Shown: positions 1 to 12,172, counted from the stretch's first letter. The stretch is DNA of 64,000 bases from Stereum hirsutum FP-91666 SS1 (GCF_000264905.1 NW_006763152.1:431173-495172); one strand, 5' to 3'. Translations and numbers: made by a program. The notes: a model not told the origin generated them from the letters alone.

Positions 1-3
1 GTC

Positions 4-42
4 GTCTTCTTCTTCTTCTTCTTCTTCTTCTTCTTCTCTCTC

Positions 43-83
<41 letters not shown>
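4..83. repeat. TTC/TC microsatellite
   Basis: The window opens with a run of TTC triplets (about 5-36) that passes into an almost pure CT dinucleotide run (about 48-82). It is a simple pyrimidine tract and not part of any supported gene. Confidence 0.95.
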
Positions 84-86
<3 letters not shown>

Positions 87-1689
87 TTCTTTCTCGGTGT
101 TCTTTTCTGCGTTTTTGCGTTTCAGCGCCTTCGGATGATATGAGGGACGTATAGCTCACTTTTCGGTGTTTGATTGGTTCGGGGCACAGTGGATTCGACG
201 GTCAGAGGCAAAGGGAAGGGGTCGACGAAGCAGGAAGCGAAAGAGAACGCGGCGAAGAATACGTATTTCGCCTTGACAGGCCGTGAGCACCTCCTTGCCT
301 CCGTGCCTGCCTTGCCTGCTCCGTTTCCCCACTAACTCCCGTGATACTGGCTTCAGGATATTGAGGAGCCACATGCCGCACGCCCTTGGATGTGGGACGT
401 ACGTCACAATCGGAATCGAAATCGGGACGATTGCTTGGAGGGTGAAGGATGGGCGATGTGAAGATGAACGGAACATACAGCATCTATGCGCGATTTTCCC
501 CTTGTTCGTTTTGCTTTGCTTTGCTTTTCATGGGAGGATGGGAACGGTCATAACGGCGGGAGCCGGTCGGAGGAATGTATCACGTATCTTGTGATTGTAT
601 GCTTGCTTGTCGTTGTTGTCGTCGTCGTTGTAGGGTCTGTAAAGTGTAGGATGTTATCGGGCTGCAATGTGTAATGTTCAATGAAAAACATCGTTTCGCA
701 TCGAAGGAATGTACATATGAGCAGTCGGATCTAACATTAGGGGAAATATGTAGCGGTTCACATCGTGTTTTGGCGATGTGAACTAAACCGATGACAGGTT
801 CAACACTTCGTAAATTTGTCCTGACTTCAGTGTGAACCCCGACGGGAGAGTGGTCTCTTTCCACCTCTCCCCGTTCGCTGTCACGAATCAAAATGGCACC
901 CACAGTCTGGCATGAGCCTCATGTACTGTAGCATCAAGAAGATGCTCAATGTCAAAGGTCATCAATAAGGGGGACGAGATACAAGAAGGACCAGACCCGT
1001 CTCGAGAATCGAAACTCAGTGTGAACTGAGTATTATATCCCGCACCGCATCTGACATTTTGAGTTCACACTTTTCGCTGTCAGAATGACGAAAGAAACTG
1101 ATGTGAACTGCTACATATATGCCCTATTATATGCCGTTTATCGAAGTCGCCTGCGTCGCGTTTTATCATCGCAATCCGTACGCAGTTCAAAAGAGCAGAT
1201 GTTGCGTGGCGTCAGAAAGGTATATAGCACTAAAGCGCTGTATAATAATTACTTATACATGACGACGACTGCTAACTGGCAGGCTACGTGCTCCCAGTAA
1301 ATGTCTTTAACCTTCAATTTCCCTGCCCACGCAGCTCCCTCATCCGTTGGCTTGGCTGATTCCGTTCCGCTTGTGCCATGTTATTTTTCCTGGGAAGATA
1401 CGATCCAGGGGATCGAATCATGATGGTCGGAGGAATATATGCGTGCTTGTCGTTGTCGTTGTCGTCGCCGTCGTTTTTGTGCAGGTCGGTGAGAGGTAGG
1501 ATGCTGTTGGGTGCAACGTCCAATGGGATCCATCATTCTTCATCGATATCGATGGAGTGGTGAAATGGAATTACTCCGGACATGAATATAGCATAGACAC
1601 ATAGAAGTGAGGCAGGACAGAATGCGAACCAGAAATAAAGCAGTTGAAAACTCAACCACGGACCCATACCGGTACTATAAAACCTATAA
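84..1689. other. Non-coding stretch with a degenerate direct repeat
   Basis: No reading frame here looks like a real gene: the frames are short, overlap on both strands and show no family resemblance. A block of about 105 bp at roughly 568-676 recurs in diverged form at about 1423-1530. Both copies contain a GTCGTTGT-type run and end in related GGTAGGATG/TGTAGGATG sequence. Between them is a short hairpin (756-765 pairing with 774-783) and several copies of a GTGTGAACT motif (about 830, 1019 and 1060 inverted), which suggests an old insertion. The start of the downstream minus-strand gene lies at 3313, so this is its 3' flank. Confidence 0.5.
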
Positions 1690-3313
1690 TCAAACCGCCA
1701 CCGCCGCCACCTCCCTACCCCCCCTCTTCCACTCATCCCTCCTCATCCCCCTCCCTCCGTTCGTTCCCCTCGCACCGCGACCCTGACCGCCCATAACCAG
1801 CTCCTCAATCCTGCCCACCATCCCCATAACCTCTTCCAACCCTCCTCCTCCCCACTCCTGCCCTCCTCCTTGCCCGCCACCGCCACCGCCCTCCTCCCCC
1901 CAAACCACCCTCCCGCCCACCTCCCTCCTCACCCTCTCCACCACCTCCCTCGTTCTACTATCACAAACGACCCCATTCCTCCTCATCTCCCCCACCCTCT
2001 CCATCACGCCCCTCACGTCCCTAAACCCATCCCACAGTGTAAGGAGGAGTTCGTTGTACGCGGGCGTGGTGCAGCCGAAGACGTAGGAGGGGATGGAGAG
2101 GTGTTGGGCGTGGTGGAAGAGGGCGAGGGAGAGGTGCGGGTTGGAGTGTTTGGTGCGGAAGGTGCGCATGAGGTGCGCGAGGAGGTGTGGGTAAGTTGGG
2201 GGTTGGAGGATTGGGAGGGCTTTCTTTACTTTCACTTTCACTTTCACTTCCGATTCCGAGTCCGCGGAGGTGTCGAGCGAGGTGTTGCGTTCAGCGGCGA
2301 TATCCCCCAATGCTTTCCGCGCATCCTCCTCATACCTCACACTCTCCCCAAACACCTCCCTCAACGCCCACTCCACCAACCCCGCATCACTCTCACAAAG
2401 CTCGATCTCCTCTTTCTTCCTATCCAACTCCGCGTCCAAATACGAACTTTTATTCCATTTCGACTTGGTCTTGCCGGATTGACGACGGAGGTGGGCGTAG
2501 AGCGAGCTGATGGATTGGGAGGTTTTGGAGAGCCCGATGGAGGCGCCTTCGATGGGTGCGAATTCGGCCTCGTCGTCGGCGCTTGCGTTGAACATGGACG
2601 AGGATGATGACGTAGACGCGCCCGAGGAGGACTGGGCATCGACGGCATCGAAGATCATGTTGAACATCTGGTCGAACGCGTGGATCTCGCGCGCGGTCAT
2701 GCTCTGCCGTCGGGGGTTGTTGTGGTTCGGGTTGTGTTTTGAGGAGGGGTTGGGACGCGGGCGTGTGGGGAGGATTTGGGAGGGGAGGAGCGGGAGGTTG
2801 TCGATGTCGTGGAAGACTTGGTCCCAAGGGGTGCCGTGGGAAGAAAAGAGGGATTGACTGGGTGAGATGGGAGGATGGAGGGTTAGTATGCGTGCGGTGG
2901 TAGAAAAATGTCTTGTTGTTAGCGCATGGAATACAATGGAGTGTTCGCTGGTTGAGCATTGGTGCTTGAACGCGTAAAGTCTTGGACAGAGCCAACCATC
3001 ATATTCCGAGCCTATCTAACGATCTTCTTGTGCATGCATGTATCTCTCCCAATACAGTTCCGCTACCCGTATACGGACGCGATGATATTCCACAAACGAA
3101 GAAAAAAAAACAGAGACGAAGACAGAGAAACACGCACTCTTTAGCAGGCTTCTCCGTAGATTTCGTGGCGTATCCTCGCGTCCGGCATGCAGGACTAGGG
3201 CCCAACGCACTGAAATACTGCGAGGATATAAGACGTCGGGGCTGATGAGCTCGCTGGATGAGACTCGGCTGAGCCGGAATGCCGTCGAAGGCGTTGGACG
3301 ATGAGTCACGCAT
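1690..3313 (-). CDS. Mtf2/Nam1-like mitochondrial expression factor
   Basis: The main exon (from about 2920 down to 1690) encodes the region starting MTAREIHAFDQMF, then a Ser-rich linker, a charged helix (DAELDRKKEEIELCESD) and a helical repeat-like block (YPHLLAHLMRTF, LSIPSYVFGCTTPAYNELL, VMERVGEMRRNGVV). This resembles the C-terminal domain of fungal Mtf2-like proteins, which couple mitochondrial transcription to RNA processing and translation. A Gly-rich tail follows. The frame continues upstream past 2700 with RHFSTTAR, typical of a mitochondrial presequence, but has no ATG of its own. The best start is the ATG at 3313 (MRDSSSNAF.., with RGYATKS), joined by an intron. GAG/TGCGT near 3145 to an AG near 2920 keeps the frame; a shorter intron ending near 3018 also does. 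Start exon and intron are inferred. Confidence 0.68.
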
Positions 3314-3781
3314 TTTGAGAGAGGAGGCTGGTAAGAACTGAGAGTCAGGATAGAGATGATGCGACGCTGTAAAGGGGAATATACGGTGAGTGGTAACTTA
3401 TGGGATACGAAGATGAGGAGACGGACGTGTGATTGAACGGCTGATACGGCCCACTTTTCGGGTGAGCATCTCGAACAGTAGTCAGTACAAGCTCCTGGGA
3501 TTTGGGTGTCAATTAAGGATGAAAAGGACGATGAAAGGAAGGGATAGGAAGAGATGGATGGTGGCGAACCCCAGCTCTGAGCTTCAGCTCAAAACCTAGC
3601 GGTCATCACGTGCCATCGTTCGGTCCCACGGATTATGGTCCGCACAAACACGGAACAAACATGGAACAAACAAAACGCGTCTTCTGTTTGACCGAGAGTG
3701 CCCGCCGCTTTCCTTCGCACAACCACTCTCATCGCACGCTGTAACTCACTTGGACTTAACATCCCATTTATCTCTTCCATC
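3314..3781. promoter_or_regulatory. Divergent intergenic region, duplicated upstream of 5060
   Basis: This lies between the minus-strand Mtf2-like gene and the plus-strand small gene at 3782. From about 3437 it shares a diverged copy with 4780-4960: the same order of CTTTTCGGGTGAGCATCT, CAGTACA.., GAGCTCCTGG-like, GGACGA.GAA and GGTGGCGAACCC blocks. The duplication of the downstream gene therefore included its 5' flank. No coding potential is seen. Confidence 0.5.
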
Positions 3782-4448
3782 ATGGCCGCGCCTCAGCAAA
3801 CCAACTGGCCAGCTCTTTCGCAGGCCCTCGCCACCGTCTCTGCCGAGACCGCACTGATCCCCAACGCCCCTGCCATTGTGCAGAATCAACAATTGCACGC
3901 ACAGCAACAAGCCTTGGCCCAGCAATTGCAAGCCAGCAATCAACAGACTCAAGCCAGCTTCCAGCAAATCCAAGCCATCCTCCAGCAACTCCAAGCCACC
4001 GTCCAGCAAGTCCAAGCCACCGTCCAGCAAGTCCAAGCCAACCAAGCAGAGACAACGACATGGTGCGCCTTTAGCCTAGGCAGTTCATTCATCGTTGTTT
4101 GGCATGGTGCTCAACTTATCCCCATTAGCCTTGATGGCATGCCGGCGAGGATTGCAAATGCCACCTGTGAGCTACAACTGCCCCTTGCCTACCCGCCCCT
4201 CCCAAACAACGCAGCACAGCCGGTAGGCCCGGGAGGTCCCATGCCGTGGACCAAACTGGATATCATCAACTACACCGGTCAGCCCTTGGTTGTCTTTATC
4301 TCTCCAATTCATCCTGGCTCATCAGAGTCCCCACCTTTCATTAGCTCCTCAAGCTGCAGATGCCTTGGCAGCTCTTGGGCTTCCCCCTCAGCACACTCTT
4401 ATTCTACGCAGACAATCACTGGCTCGTTTCTTTGGTTTCGTGTTGTAA
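3782..4448 (+). CDS. Small glutamine-rich protein, multicopy family (copy 1)
   Basis: Three exons: 3782-4062, 4129-4277, 4345-4448, encoding about 177 residues. Splice phases agree throughout (2, then 1). Exon 1 gives MAAPQQTNW followed by a Gln/Ala coiled-coil-like region of repeated 7-residue units (ILQQLQA, TVQQVQA, TVQQVQA). Exon 2 carries an MPARIANAT motif and GGPMPWTKLDIINY. Exon 3 ends PQAADALAALGLPP...RRQSLARFFGF. The layout (coiled coil, ARxxNAT motif, short helical tail ending LARFFGF) matches a small multicopy family I associate with agaric genomes; its function is unknown. The copy at 5060 has the same exon structure, which supports both models. Confidence 0.72.
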
Positions 4449-5059
4449 ATGTATTTTCTTTGTTTTATATCGCCTCTCTGCCCTGTACTCTGGTGTATAG
4501 GGTTAATTTCATGATTATGTATTGTTTCCTCTCATTTGAGTATTATAACGTTCCAGCTGTAGCTTATGTCAGACTCCATCCCCTGTCTCCTGTTCACTTT
4601 CCCATCTCACCATCAATTATCCCTCGCCTTGTCTGTTGAGTTCAACCGTCAATGCAATGTTTTGGTCTTCTTGGTTTCTTTAAACGATCATTGGCTTCAA
4701 TTCAGAGATGGTTCGAGTTGGGCCACACAAGTTGGCAGCGCCTGACCGTGGACTATCGTTCTTTGCCGTGACCTGAGATCGAACGACTGAGCGTAGGCGT
4801 CATATGGCCGACTTTTCGGGTGAGCATCTTGGGTAGGACTCAGTACACAATCTCGAGCAAAGACTTAGAGCTCCTGGACTTTCGACGTCGGGAATATTTG
4901 AAAGGACGAAGAAGGGATGAACGGTGGCGAACCCTGAAATAGGGTTATGGTCTCACATTTGACAATACAACGAAAACCAAGATGGAACAAAGAAATACAA
5001 GACACCTCCGTCCTTTCTCTCATCGCTCGGAACAAGTAAATTCGACCGCCTTTCCTGCC
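4449..5059. other. Intergenic, duplicated 5' flank
   Basis: The first part is AT-richer 3' flank of copy 1 with no gene. From about 4780 it is the diverged duplicate of the region upstream of copy 1 and presumably carries the promoter of copy 2. Confidence 0.5.
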
Positions 5060-5646
5060 ATGGCCGCTCCTCTCGCCCAACAGATGCAGCCCATACAAGA
5101 ACAGATCCAAACCAACTTCCGAGAGACTCAAGCCAACTTCGACCAGATGTTTAAACAGATGCATGCCTGCAACACGGGGCTTGTAGCAAAGTAAGGTGCA
5201 CCTCTTGATTCTCTATCAATTTCATTTATCACTCACCGTTCGCGTTCGCGTTCGACTTGACATTTCACTCATCCCATACATAGCATCGACGGCGGACGCC
5301 TTGCCCGCCCGCATCGTCAATGCCACCCGCGAGCCCATCTTCCCCTCTTCTACCTCGGCCTCAGGCTCCCCAATGACGCCGCCTGGCCCACGGGCACGGG
5401 AGGCCCTATGCCGTGGTCAAAGCTCGATATCATGAACTACGACGGTACGTTTTCCGCCCCTTTCTTTGTCCAATTCCCTCCCTCTCTTCCCCCAATTTGA
5501 ACCTCATCTCATCCCCACGCGTGATGATTATACTAGAACCCGGAGCAGAAGCCGCATTGGCCCCCCTTGGACTCCCTTTGAATCCCCAGGATACCCTCGC
5601 TCTGCGCAAACGCTCGCTCGCTCGTTTCTTCGGGTTTTATCTCTGA
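5060..5646 (+). CDS. Small glutamine-containing protein, multicopy family (copy 2), frame-altered
   Basis: Exons 5060-5190, 5284-5444 and 5537-5646, about 133 residues, with the same intron positions and phases as copy 1. The N-terminus (MAAPLAQQMQPIQEQIQ) is a much shorter coiled coil. Exon 3 ends LGLPLNPQDTLALRKRSLARFFGF, clearly homologous to copy 1. In exon 2 the spliced frame is open and gives LRLPNDAAWPTGTGGPMPW. However, the stretch homologous at DNA level to the ARIANAT motif of copy 1 is read in another frame; the ancestral reading would be LPARIVNATRE. Two small compensating indels, or one indel and loss of function, would explain this. Expression is untested. Confidence 0.6.
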
Positions 5647-6260
5647 ACAGTCTGTGTTCGTTCTCTCGCTGTGGGAGTCTTCACTTCGATTTCTTGCTGC
5701 GAGGGTCTCCTGACTGGCGTTGTGGTCTGGCTTCTGCCTCTGTGGTGGGTATGTCATTATTGTGTATCGTTCATCTCTCTCTCTCGAGCATCGAGCATTG
5801 TATCTGTGACACGGTAATTATCCCGACTGTATCTCTAGGCAGGCGCCGGGTTTCGTCCCACTGTTACTGTTTCAACCATAGAATGTATCCTTGATATATA
5901 TCTCCTCGCTTGTATTCTCATCTTCTCATCTCCAACCTGTACTGTCAATGCCATGTAAGTGCTGTGCTGTGTGTTGGTACTGGCAAGTGGGGACAGGAGG
6001 GAGCCGGGAACAAGGCTGAGTGGCTGAAAATCTGCGGAGTGCAGAAAACACGTGGACATTGAAAGTCAGAAAGTTGAACCCTCCACAGCGCGTAATTTGC
6101 CGTTCGACTGCCATTGCTCTTTGCACCTTGCAACTCTACAGTGTCTAGTCTGTCTTTCTTCGCCCTTCGGGTGCTGTCTATGAACCTCGCAAAGCCAAGA
6201 ACAAATACAGAATCGTAATTGGTCTCATAAAACCCGTCTTGATTCAAGTCGGTCTAGAAG
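5647..6260. other. Intergenic, no gene seen
   Basis: Pyrimidine-rich 3' flank of copy 2, then the 5' flank of the kinase gene. Short frames on either strand show no recognisable content. Confidence 0.5.
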
Positions 6261-9220
6261 ATGGTCAACTTGGACGATGTCCGGACTATCGAGACCGACT
6301 CCTTTCTGGACCACATCCTTAACTGGACGAATGCTGACAACGACGTCTTCAACGTCTTCAACACACTCAATGCAACAAATTTGACCCAGTGGCTTTCCTT
6401 GCCGTTAGCGACGGATCCGAACTTGCTGGAAGAGGATATGGACTTGCTCTACTCTGCGTTCGCGGATACCGCGAACGCAATTGTCGGTGCCTGCAGCGCT
6501 ACGAATCCTAGAGTTGAACTCGCACTTGATGTCTCCTGGCACGCGAGTCCCATAAAAGCGCGATTCACCCTGGCTTACTGGCCTTTATCGGACTAGGGGA
6601 CGCACTAGATGAGTTCAAGAGACTCGAAGCGCAGATTTGGGAGCTCGAGCGTCAACTGTTCTCTGGACCGGAGGGGACTGAGACTGAGGCTGAGAATGAA
6701 AAATCAAAGCTTCAGGTGTGTCCATTCTTTTTTCGATTCGATCCAAGCACCTCTAAATATTCCGCCTCGTCGCTTTGTATCAGCATAAGGAGTTGCGTCG
6801 TAAATTCGATTTACGGTGGCTGTGCACCCACGTTCCTGTCGAAATCAAAGCGACGAACGGCAAGGAGGAGATGCTATCAGGGATCGTTCAACTTTCCCGT
6901 TACATGCAGACGATGCTCGCCAAGCAACTCGACCGGCGCTTCGCTATAGGACTTCTCCTGTGCGACTCGAAGCTCACGGTATGGTTGTGCGACCGCTCTG
7001 GGTTGGTCGGAACGCGCACTGCAATCGACATACATGACGTACGTTTGTTTGTGTTCCTTATCTGTTTTCACCTACTTACTCCAACGGGATGTTTTATTTT
7101 TATCTTTTTGTTCTTCGTTTGCTGTGCACAGGAGCCTGAGAAGTTCATCCAAGTCATCATATCTCTGTCTCGTCTCAATCCCTCAAGACTCGGTTATGAC
7201 ACCACGATGCGTATCTATCGCATGGACACGGCCACGTATCACCTCTCCACAGACAGCGACGTGAACGTCGCCGATTACGGCGCGAGCCCGCACGAAACGA
7301 CTTGGGCTATCCAAGGCCCGCGATCTGACGGGACCGAGGGCGAACTTGACGTGTACCTGACGGTCAAAGCGATCTGTACCGCGCGAGTTTCGCAGGTGAT
7401 GGACGGGCCAGTGACGATTGTGTGGTTTGTTGTGAACGAGAGAACCATGGAGGTGAGGTCTCTCGTGGTACGTATATTATATTGACTGATCAAATATACT
7501 GACCTCGCCTACGACATAGCGTTTTGTGCTCAAACAGTCGTGGCGGGAGGAGACGTCGGAGACTGAAGCAACGTTCCATAAATCCCAGTCCGAGCCGCCC
7601 TCTTCTCACATCTGTGATATCGTCAACTCGGTGGAGATCAGAGTCATGGACAATGAGCAGGGAATCATGGTGGTCGCCGACACGCTCAATCATATTCGTC
7701 GCGGCGTGGAGGTCCACGGCGGGCCCACTTCGTATCCTGAACATTATTCCGACGTAGAATTCGGACGCCGACCGGTGACGAACCGCGTCTTGACGTGTAC
7801 TTTGATGAGGACGTACGGGTGGCCTGTCAGATTCTTCAAAGACGTTCACGAGCTTGTCAATACCCTAATTGATGCCGTGAAAGGTGAGCATCCCTCAAGC
7901 TCTTCGAATGTTATGAGCATCCTGCTGGCAGCGTATTGACTGCATGTATGTAGGGCACCGCGATTACTGGTTCAGTCTTATGCTTCATCGAGACGTCAGT
8001 ACCGGCAACGTGCTTATCTGTCCGATGTCCGATATCGATATCGAACATACCTCTGGTAAACTCATCGACCTCGATGATTCGAAAAGGTCAGAGAAGTGCG
8101 TGGAGTACCCAGCGTTGACGGACAAGATCACCCAGGATGAGGCAGAAGCTATGGTTGTGATCATTAAGACCAGGTACTCAGTGTCTGTATCCACCGATAT
8201 CGCTCACATCCTCAAGTTCCGTTACGGATCTCATTGGATGGCATATCTCGCTCAAGTTTTTGAGACAGTACCGCGCCCCATCGCCTCCACAGAAACGGTA
8301 ATTTATGCTGTTGTTTTGATCATACTCCAGAAACTCACCCAATAACTTAGCTGACGATGCAAGACCTATTCCTGGAGACACCTTCCGTGAGCTTTCATGC
8401 TGACCGTCCAACTAATGTCTTAACTCACTATCGTCCTCTAGAATGCCCCTCCTTCCTGGGATGGGTATCTTCCACATACAAGACATAGAACGGTGAGCAA
8501 ACAGACTCATTCACATGTCACCTTCCGCCTGACCCGAATATTTCGCTACAGGGCACTAGGGCTTTCATGAGCGGCGAAATTATACACGATCGTTATCTCG
8601 GTACCGACATTGCGGGGCGGAAGGGCCCGCTGGTTCACAGCGCCATTCATGATCTCGAGTCTTTCTTCTGGGTCCTTCTTCATCTTTGCCTCACACGTGA
8701 CGGTCCTGGCGGAGGACTTCGAGATGAGCTATCCAGCGACGACCCATTGACCGCTGGGACCAGGCCTTTATATGCCGCCGTTTACTGTCTATTCGACTCC
8801 GAGGACGATCAGGTTCTATACGACAACAAACAGCATCTCTTTGATAAACTTGAAGAGCTCCGCACAATCATCCTAAAGTGCATACACCCGTACTTTGAGC
8901 CTTTGAAGGATCTCCTCGCCAGGTGGTGGACGACCATTCGCTTTGGATACATCACCTACGACGACTATGCGGCGGGAAGCATACATGACCGTATTCTCGC
9001 GGTCTTCGAGGACGAGCTCGGGAAGATACAGTCGAACCCTGACTTGCATTCGAATCTGGACGCCGACGAGGTTGCGCGCATGGAGGATAAGAAGGAGAAG
9101 GAGATTTGGGGAAGGAAGGACGACCTCGAATTCATTCAACGCCGGGTTAGCCAACTTGGAGAGAGCTTAAAGAGGCGATCGCTGTGTGGGCAGGAAAAGG
9201 TCGGGGATGGCATCTGCTAG
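6261..9220 (+). CDS. FunK1 fungal-type protein kinase
   Basis: Nine exons fit with correct phases: 6261-6546, 6597-6715, 6784-7038, 7132-7467, 7520-7883, 7954-8297, 8351-8386, 8442-8492, 8552-9220, giving about 819 residues. The N-terminal half contains conserved FunK1 segments (VPVEIKATNGKEEMLSG, GLLLCDSKLTVWLCDRSG). The kinase core shows LHRDVSTGNVLI (HRD-type loop), GKLIDLDDSKR in place of DFG, as is usual in this family, then GTRAFMSGEII and LESFFWVLLHLCL. FunK1 kinases are a basidiomycete-expanded group of cytoplasmic or nuclear kinases with few known substrates. The donor of exon 4 could also be at 7453. All key catalytic-loop residues look intact. Most family members are of comparable size. 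Confidence 0.88.
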
Positions 9221-10102
9221 GATTGTGTAGCCTGGCCATTTGTGGTCGTATTATATAGTCGTCGTACAGTGCTTCAAAGGTATCTTCCGACGCCACGCAA
9301 CAATCACTCTTTCGAAGCACGTTTGGATTGCGTTGGTACAATGCGGTAAAGTCGAATTCGATACACGTTGTACAGAGTGAAAACAGGAGGGGATGGTGGC
9401 AAAGTGGCGAACCTTTGAGTCGGGTTAAGGTTCAAATTGGGCCACATCCACAAAATGATAATGTTGAACACCGCGTTGACCAACAGCTTCGTACCACGAT
9501 CTACTCTCATTCTTCGCTGCCCGATTGTTGTATATGTGCCTTGCATAGTCCAGAGATGCTCAAGTGTTCCATAAAGTGTATCTCAGGCTCTCCCATAGCG
9601 GCTTCAATCTGGTCTAGGGTCTATTGTTATGCACTGGCACAGCAGGCGTGCGTCTCTTCGCTTCATTGGCAGCCTCGTGTTACTAGCTTTGAAAGGGACT
9701 TACAGCTGAATGTCCTTAGTCTCAAAGCGTAAACCGGAATCATATAGTTTCGTGCCTTGCACGTTGTACGTAGCAATATCCATCGATGCGGCACCTGGCA
9801 CCTCACGATGATAGATAGCTCTCATTGACAGTCTCTTTTGTTCTGCTCTCCAGGCTCGGACCGGATTCGGTACTCTGTACTCGAATGCGCACCAGCGAAC
9901 AAAGCCGCAACGTGGCACCGACCATATCGCAATGTCCAGAACAAGACGAGGAATGAAAAGCGGTCTCTGGGTACAGAGAGTATAAAAGACGAAGGCGCAT
10001 AACATAGGAGTTCACCGTTTCCGTTTCCATCGTTTCCGCCATCAATCCATCGTCCCATCACGAACCCAGGCCCCCAAACACGATAATATAGAAGATAAAA
10101 GA
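9221..10102. other. Intergenic, no gene seen
   Basis: 3' flank of the kinase and 5' flank of the hemerythrin-like gene. At about 9385-9445 a stretch (GTGGCGAACC, GGTTCAAATTGGGCCAC) weakly echoes the repeats at 3565 and 4710-4940, perhaps a third decayed trace of that flank. No coding frame is supported. Confidence 0.45.
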
Positions 10103-11481
10103 ATGACGAGCGGTTATCCTCTCCCTCTTATCACTATGACTTGTGGCTCGGACGTCGCTCTTGAGAGCATGGAGTACGTCTTCCCTCAATCTACACTCGA
10201 CACCGCTGGGTTTGACGCTGATGCTCATGACTATGACTATGCTGACTGTGGTACGCGGCGAAATAGCGCTCGACGAGCGATTCCGTATGAGATGGGGTTC
10301 ATGAAGGTACTTACAACCCTTCCCTTTGTTCAAGTTCCCATGCCCCCACCTTTCATCGCAATGCTGACTCTCGATCCATCTATCCATCGTCATCGCCAAT
10401 GTACACAGAACGTCCTCCTCCGGGCCCTGAACAACATCTATTCTCTCGGTGTCTCCGACGACATAATGACGCAGAAAGCAGAGTTTGAGAAATATATCGT
10501 TGGTGTATGTGGAGTTTTGTTAGTTCATATTCAAGGTGCGTGTATGTCTTCTTCTTTGTACTCTAGATGCGATACCGCCGCTTGGCGTGAACCTTTCATC
10601 GAAGACCAGGCTGATACTAACTTCATATGTGGCGTGTGGCGTGGCTAGGTGACATCAACTTCTTCACCACCCCAAGCCAATCCGGGATCGTCCTCTCCGA
10701 CGAGGCCGTACTCGGGAACGAATGTCTTCCTGAATTGAAAGATATTGTGGAGGATGTGAAGAGGTTGCAGGAGGTTCTGCGTGGATGGGTCGAGGTGCGT
10801 TCTCATTTTCTTCCTACCGTTGTATCGCCCCGTTTGATCATCGCGTCTTGCCTTGCCTTTTCGTCGCTGATGTTCCAACACGCTCGGATTGATCAGTCTG
10901 GCGACTACGATTCCTCGCAGCTGCTCGACCTCCTCGCATTTGGGCCCGACCTGGCCAAGAGGATGCACGCGCAAGTCAATGCTGTGGATGTGGATCGTTT
11001 GATCGAAGTCGTTGATGAGGAGGAGGTCAAGGAGATGTTGAGCGGTATGTTCATTCAACCTTCGATTTTTATAGAGTCTGTGGTCCCTGACCCAGTTGGA
11101 TGAACGCGTACAGCGAACGTGGAGTGGTTCGCAGGACATAACGACCTGCCTTTCCTCATCCCGTACATCTCCCTCTCCTCTATTCCTTCACCGTGTACTC
11201 ATAGCCATGTCATATCTCGTGTACAAACATATATAGGTTCCTCCAGGCCCATCACGATATCGAGACCTCGAGCCATTGGCCTCCTATCACCGAAGAAGGA
11301 AGACAGGTGTTGCCGGTCTTGGCGGAGCAGTATGCTGGGTACGTCGACACGCTCCCCTTCTTCACCCAACCGTCACCCCTTATGGCTCCGGGGTGATTTT
11401 GTGCTGATTGTATCCCGATTCCCTATGTGCAGATGTTGGCGTTTGGCACCGTTCAGCCCGTTCGGGGGTCCTCGTTGCTGA
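10103..11481 (+). CDS. Hemerythrin-like (HHE) protein, degenerate iron site
   Basis: Seven exons fit: 10103-10306, 10409-10535, 10649-10794, 10897-11044, 11114-11162, 11237-11338, 11433-11481, about 274 residues. The order of motifs matches fungal hemerythrin-like proteins: YEMGFMK/NVLLRALNNIY (helix 1), FEKYIVGV..HIQGDINFF (helix 2), then FLQAHHDIET..HWPP and a C-terminal WRLAPFSPFGGPR. Hemerythrin four-helix bundles bind a di-iron centre through His and Asp/Glu. Here the helix-1 His is replaced (KN instead of HN across the exon junction), and the usual HHxxEE of helix 2 reads HIQGDI, so several ligands are missing. The fold call rests on helix order and the C-terminal motif. A function without iron, or decay, is possible. 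Confidence 0.62.
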
Positions 11482-12172
11482 GCACTCGGACTCTTCAAAC
11501 CCATCCTACATCCATGTTCGTTGGTTCCTCCTTCCTTGATTGTTGGTTTGATCGTGTGGATTTTTGGGGTGTTTTACCGATTATTGTTGAGTGTGGTGTT
11601 ACTGCAATGCTCTGTAATCTGTATACTGTAATTTATCTCTAGCTGCAAAGTTACACTGGGCGTAAATTTCCTTGTCTTAACGAATTCGTCGTCCTAATCC
11701 CGGTCCGAACTTCCAAACTGTAATGGTATTCTTTAAGATAGCGTGGGCGACCTACGATGGTAAGAGGCGTCCTCATCCAACAAATATCACCTCGGGACAT
11801 GAAAATGTCGCAAATCGAGGAGTATGTCCTGTCTCTATACCACCAAGAGCATCGGTTGGTAATGGTATCCCCTCCTTCCGTAACAGAGACAATACGTAGC
11901 TGACCTGCGGACAGGCATGATGTGCAATGCGAGAAACCCCTTCGACAATATATGGATCGGTTTGCTCGACCGCCCAATGGTGCTAAAATCCGAGAGGGGG
12001 ATCATTCAGCAGTCAACCATTTGGAACACCACCTTAGTCATGATGATCTTTATTCGAGCCGTGATATTACAGTTGACGCCAATCACTTTCGAGACAACGA
12101 TAACACTCGCTGCAAAATATAGGACGGAGTCATCCACGAGATATTCAGCAGATAGATGGCAAACACACCGGG
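11482..12172. other. Intergenic, no gene recognised
   Basis: Short overlapping frames on both strands (for example 11922-12122 plus and 11651-11977 minus) have no recognisable domain. This is the 3' side of the phenol-hydroxylase relic. Confidence 0.4.

Larger units (their letters stand above)
3437..5646. repeat. Tandem gene duplication (two units)
   Basis: Unit 1 is about 3437-4448 and unit 2 about 4780-5646, both on the plus strand. The 5' flanks, three-exon layout, intron phases and C-terminal codons correspond; identity is moderate, so the duplication is not recent. Confidence 0.65.

Noticed and set aside
1870..2607. Long plus-strand open frame (245 codons)
   Set aside because: It is the antisense of the Mtf2-like exon; its composition (Pro/His, then Glu/Gly runs) is the mirror of the Gly-rich tail and shows no domain.
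3746..4061. Two minus-strand frames with apparent leucine/glycine repeats
   Set aside because: They are antisense to the Gln-rich repeat exon of the small gene at 3782; the periodicity comes from that exon.
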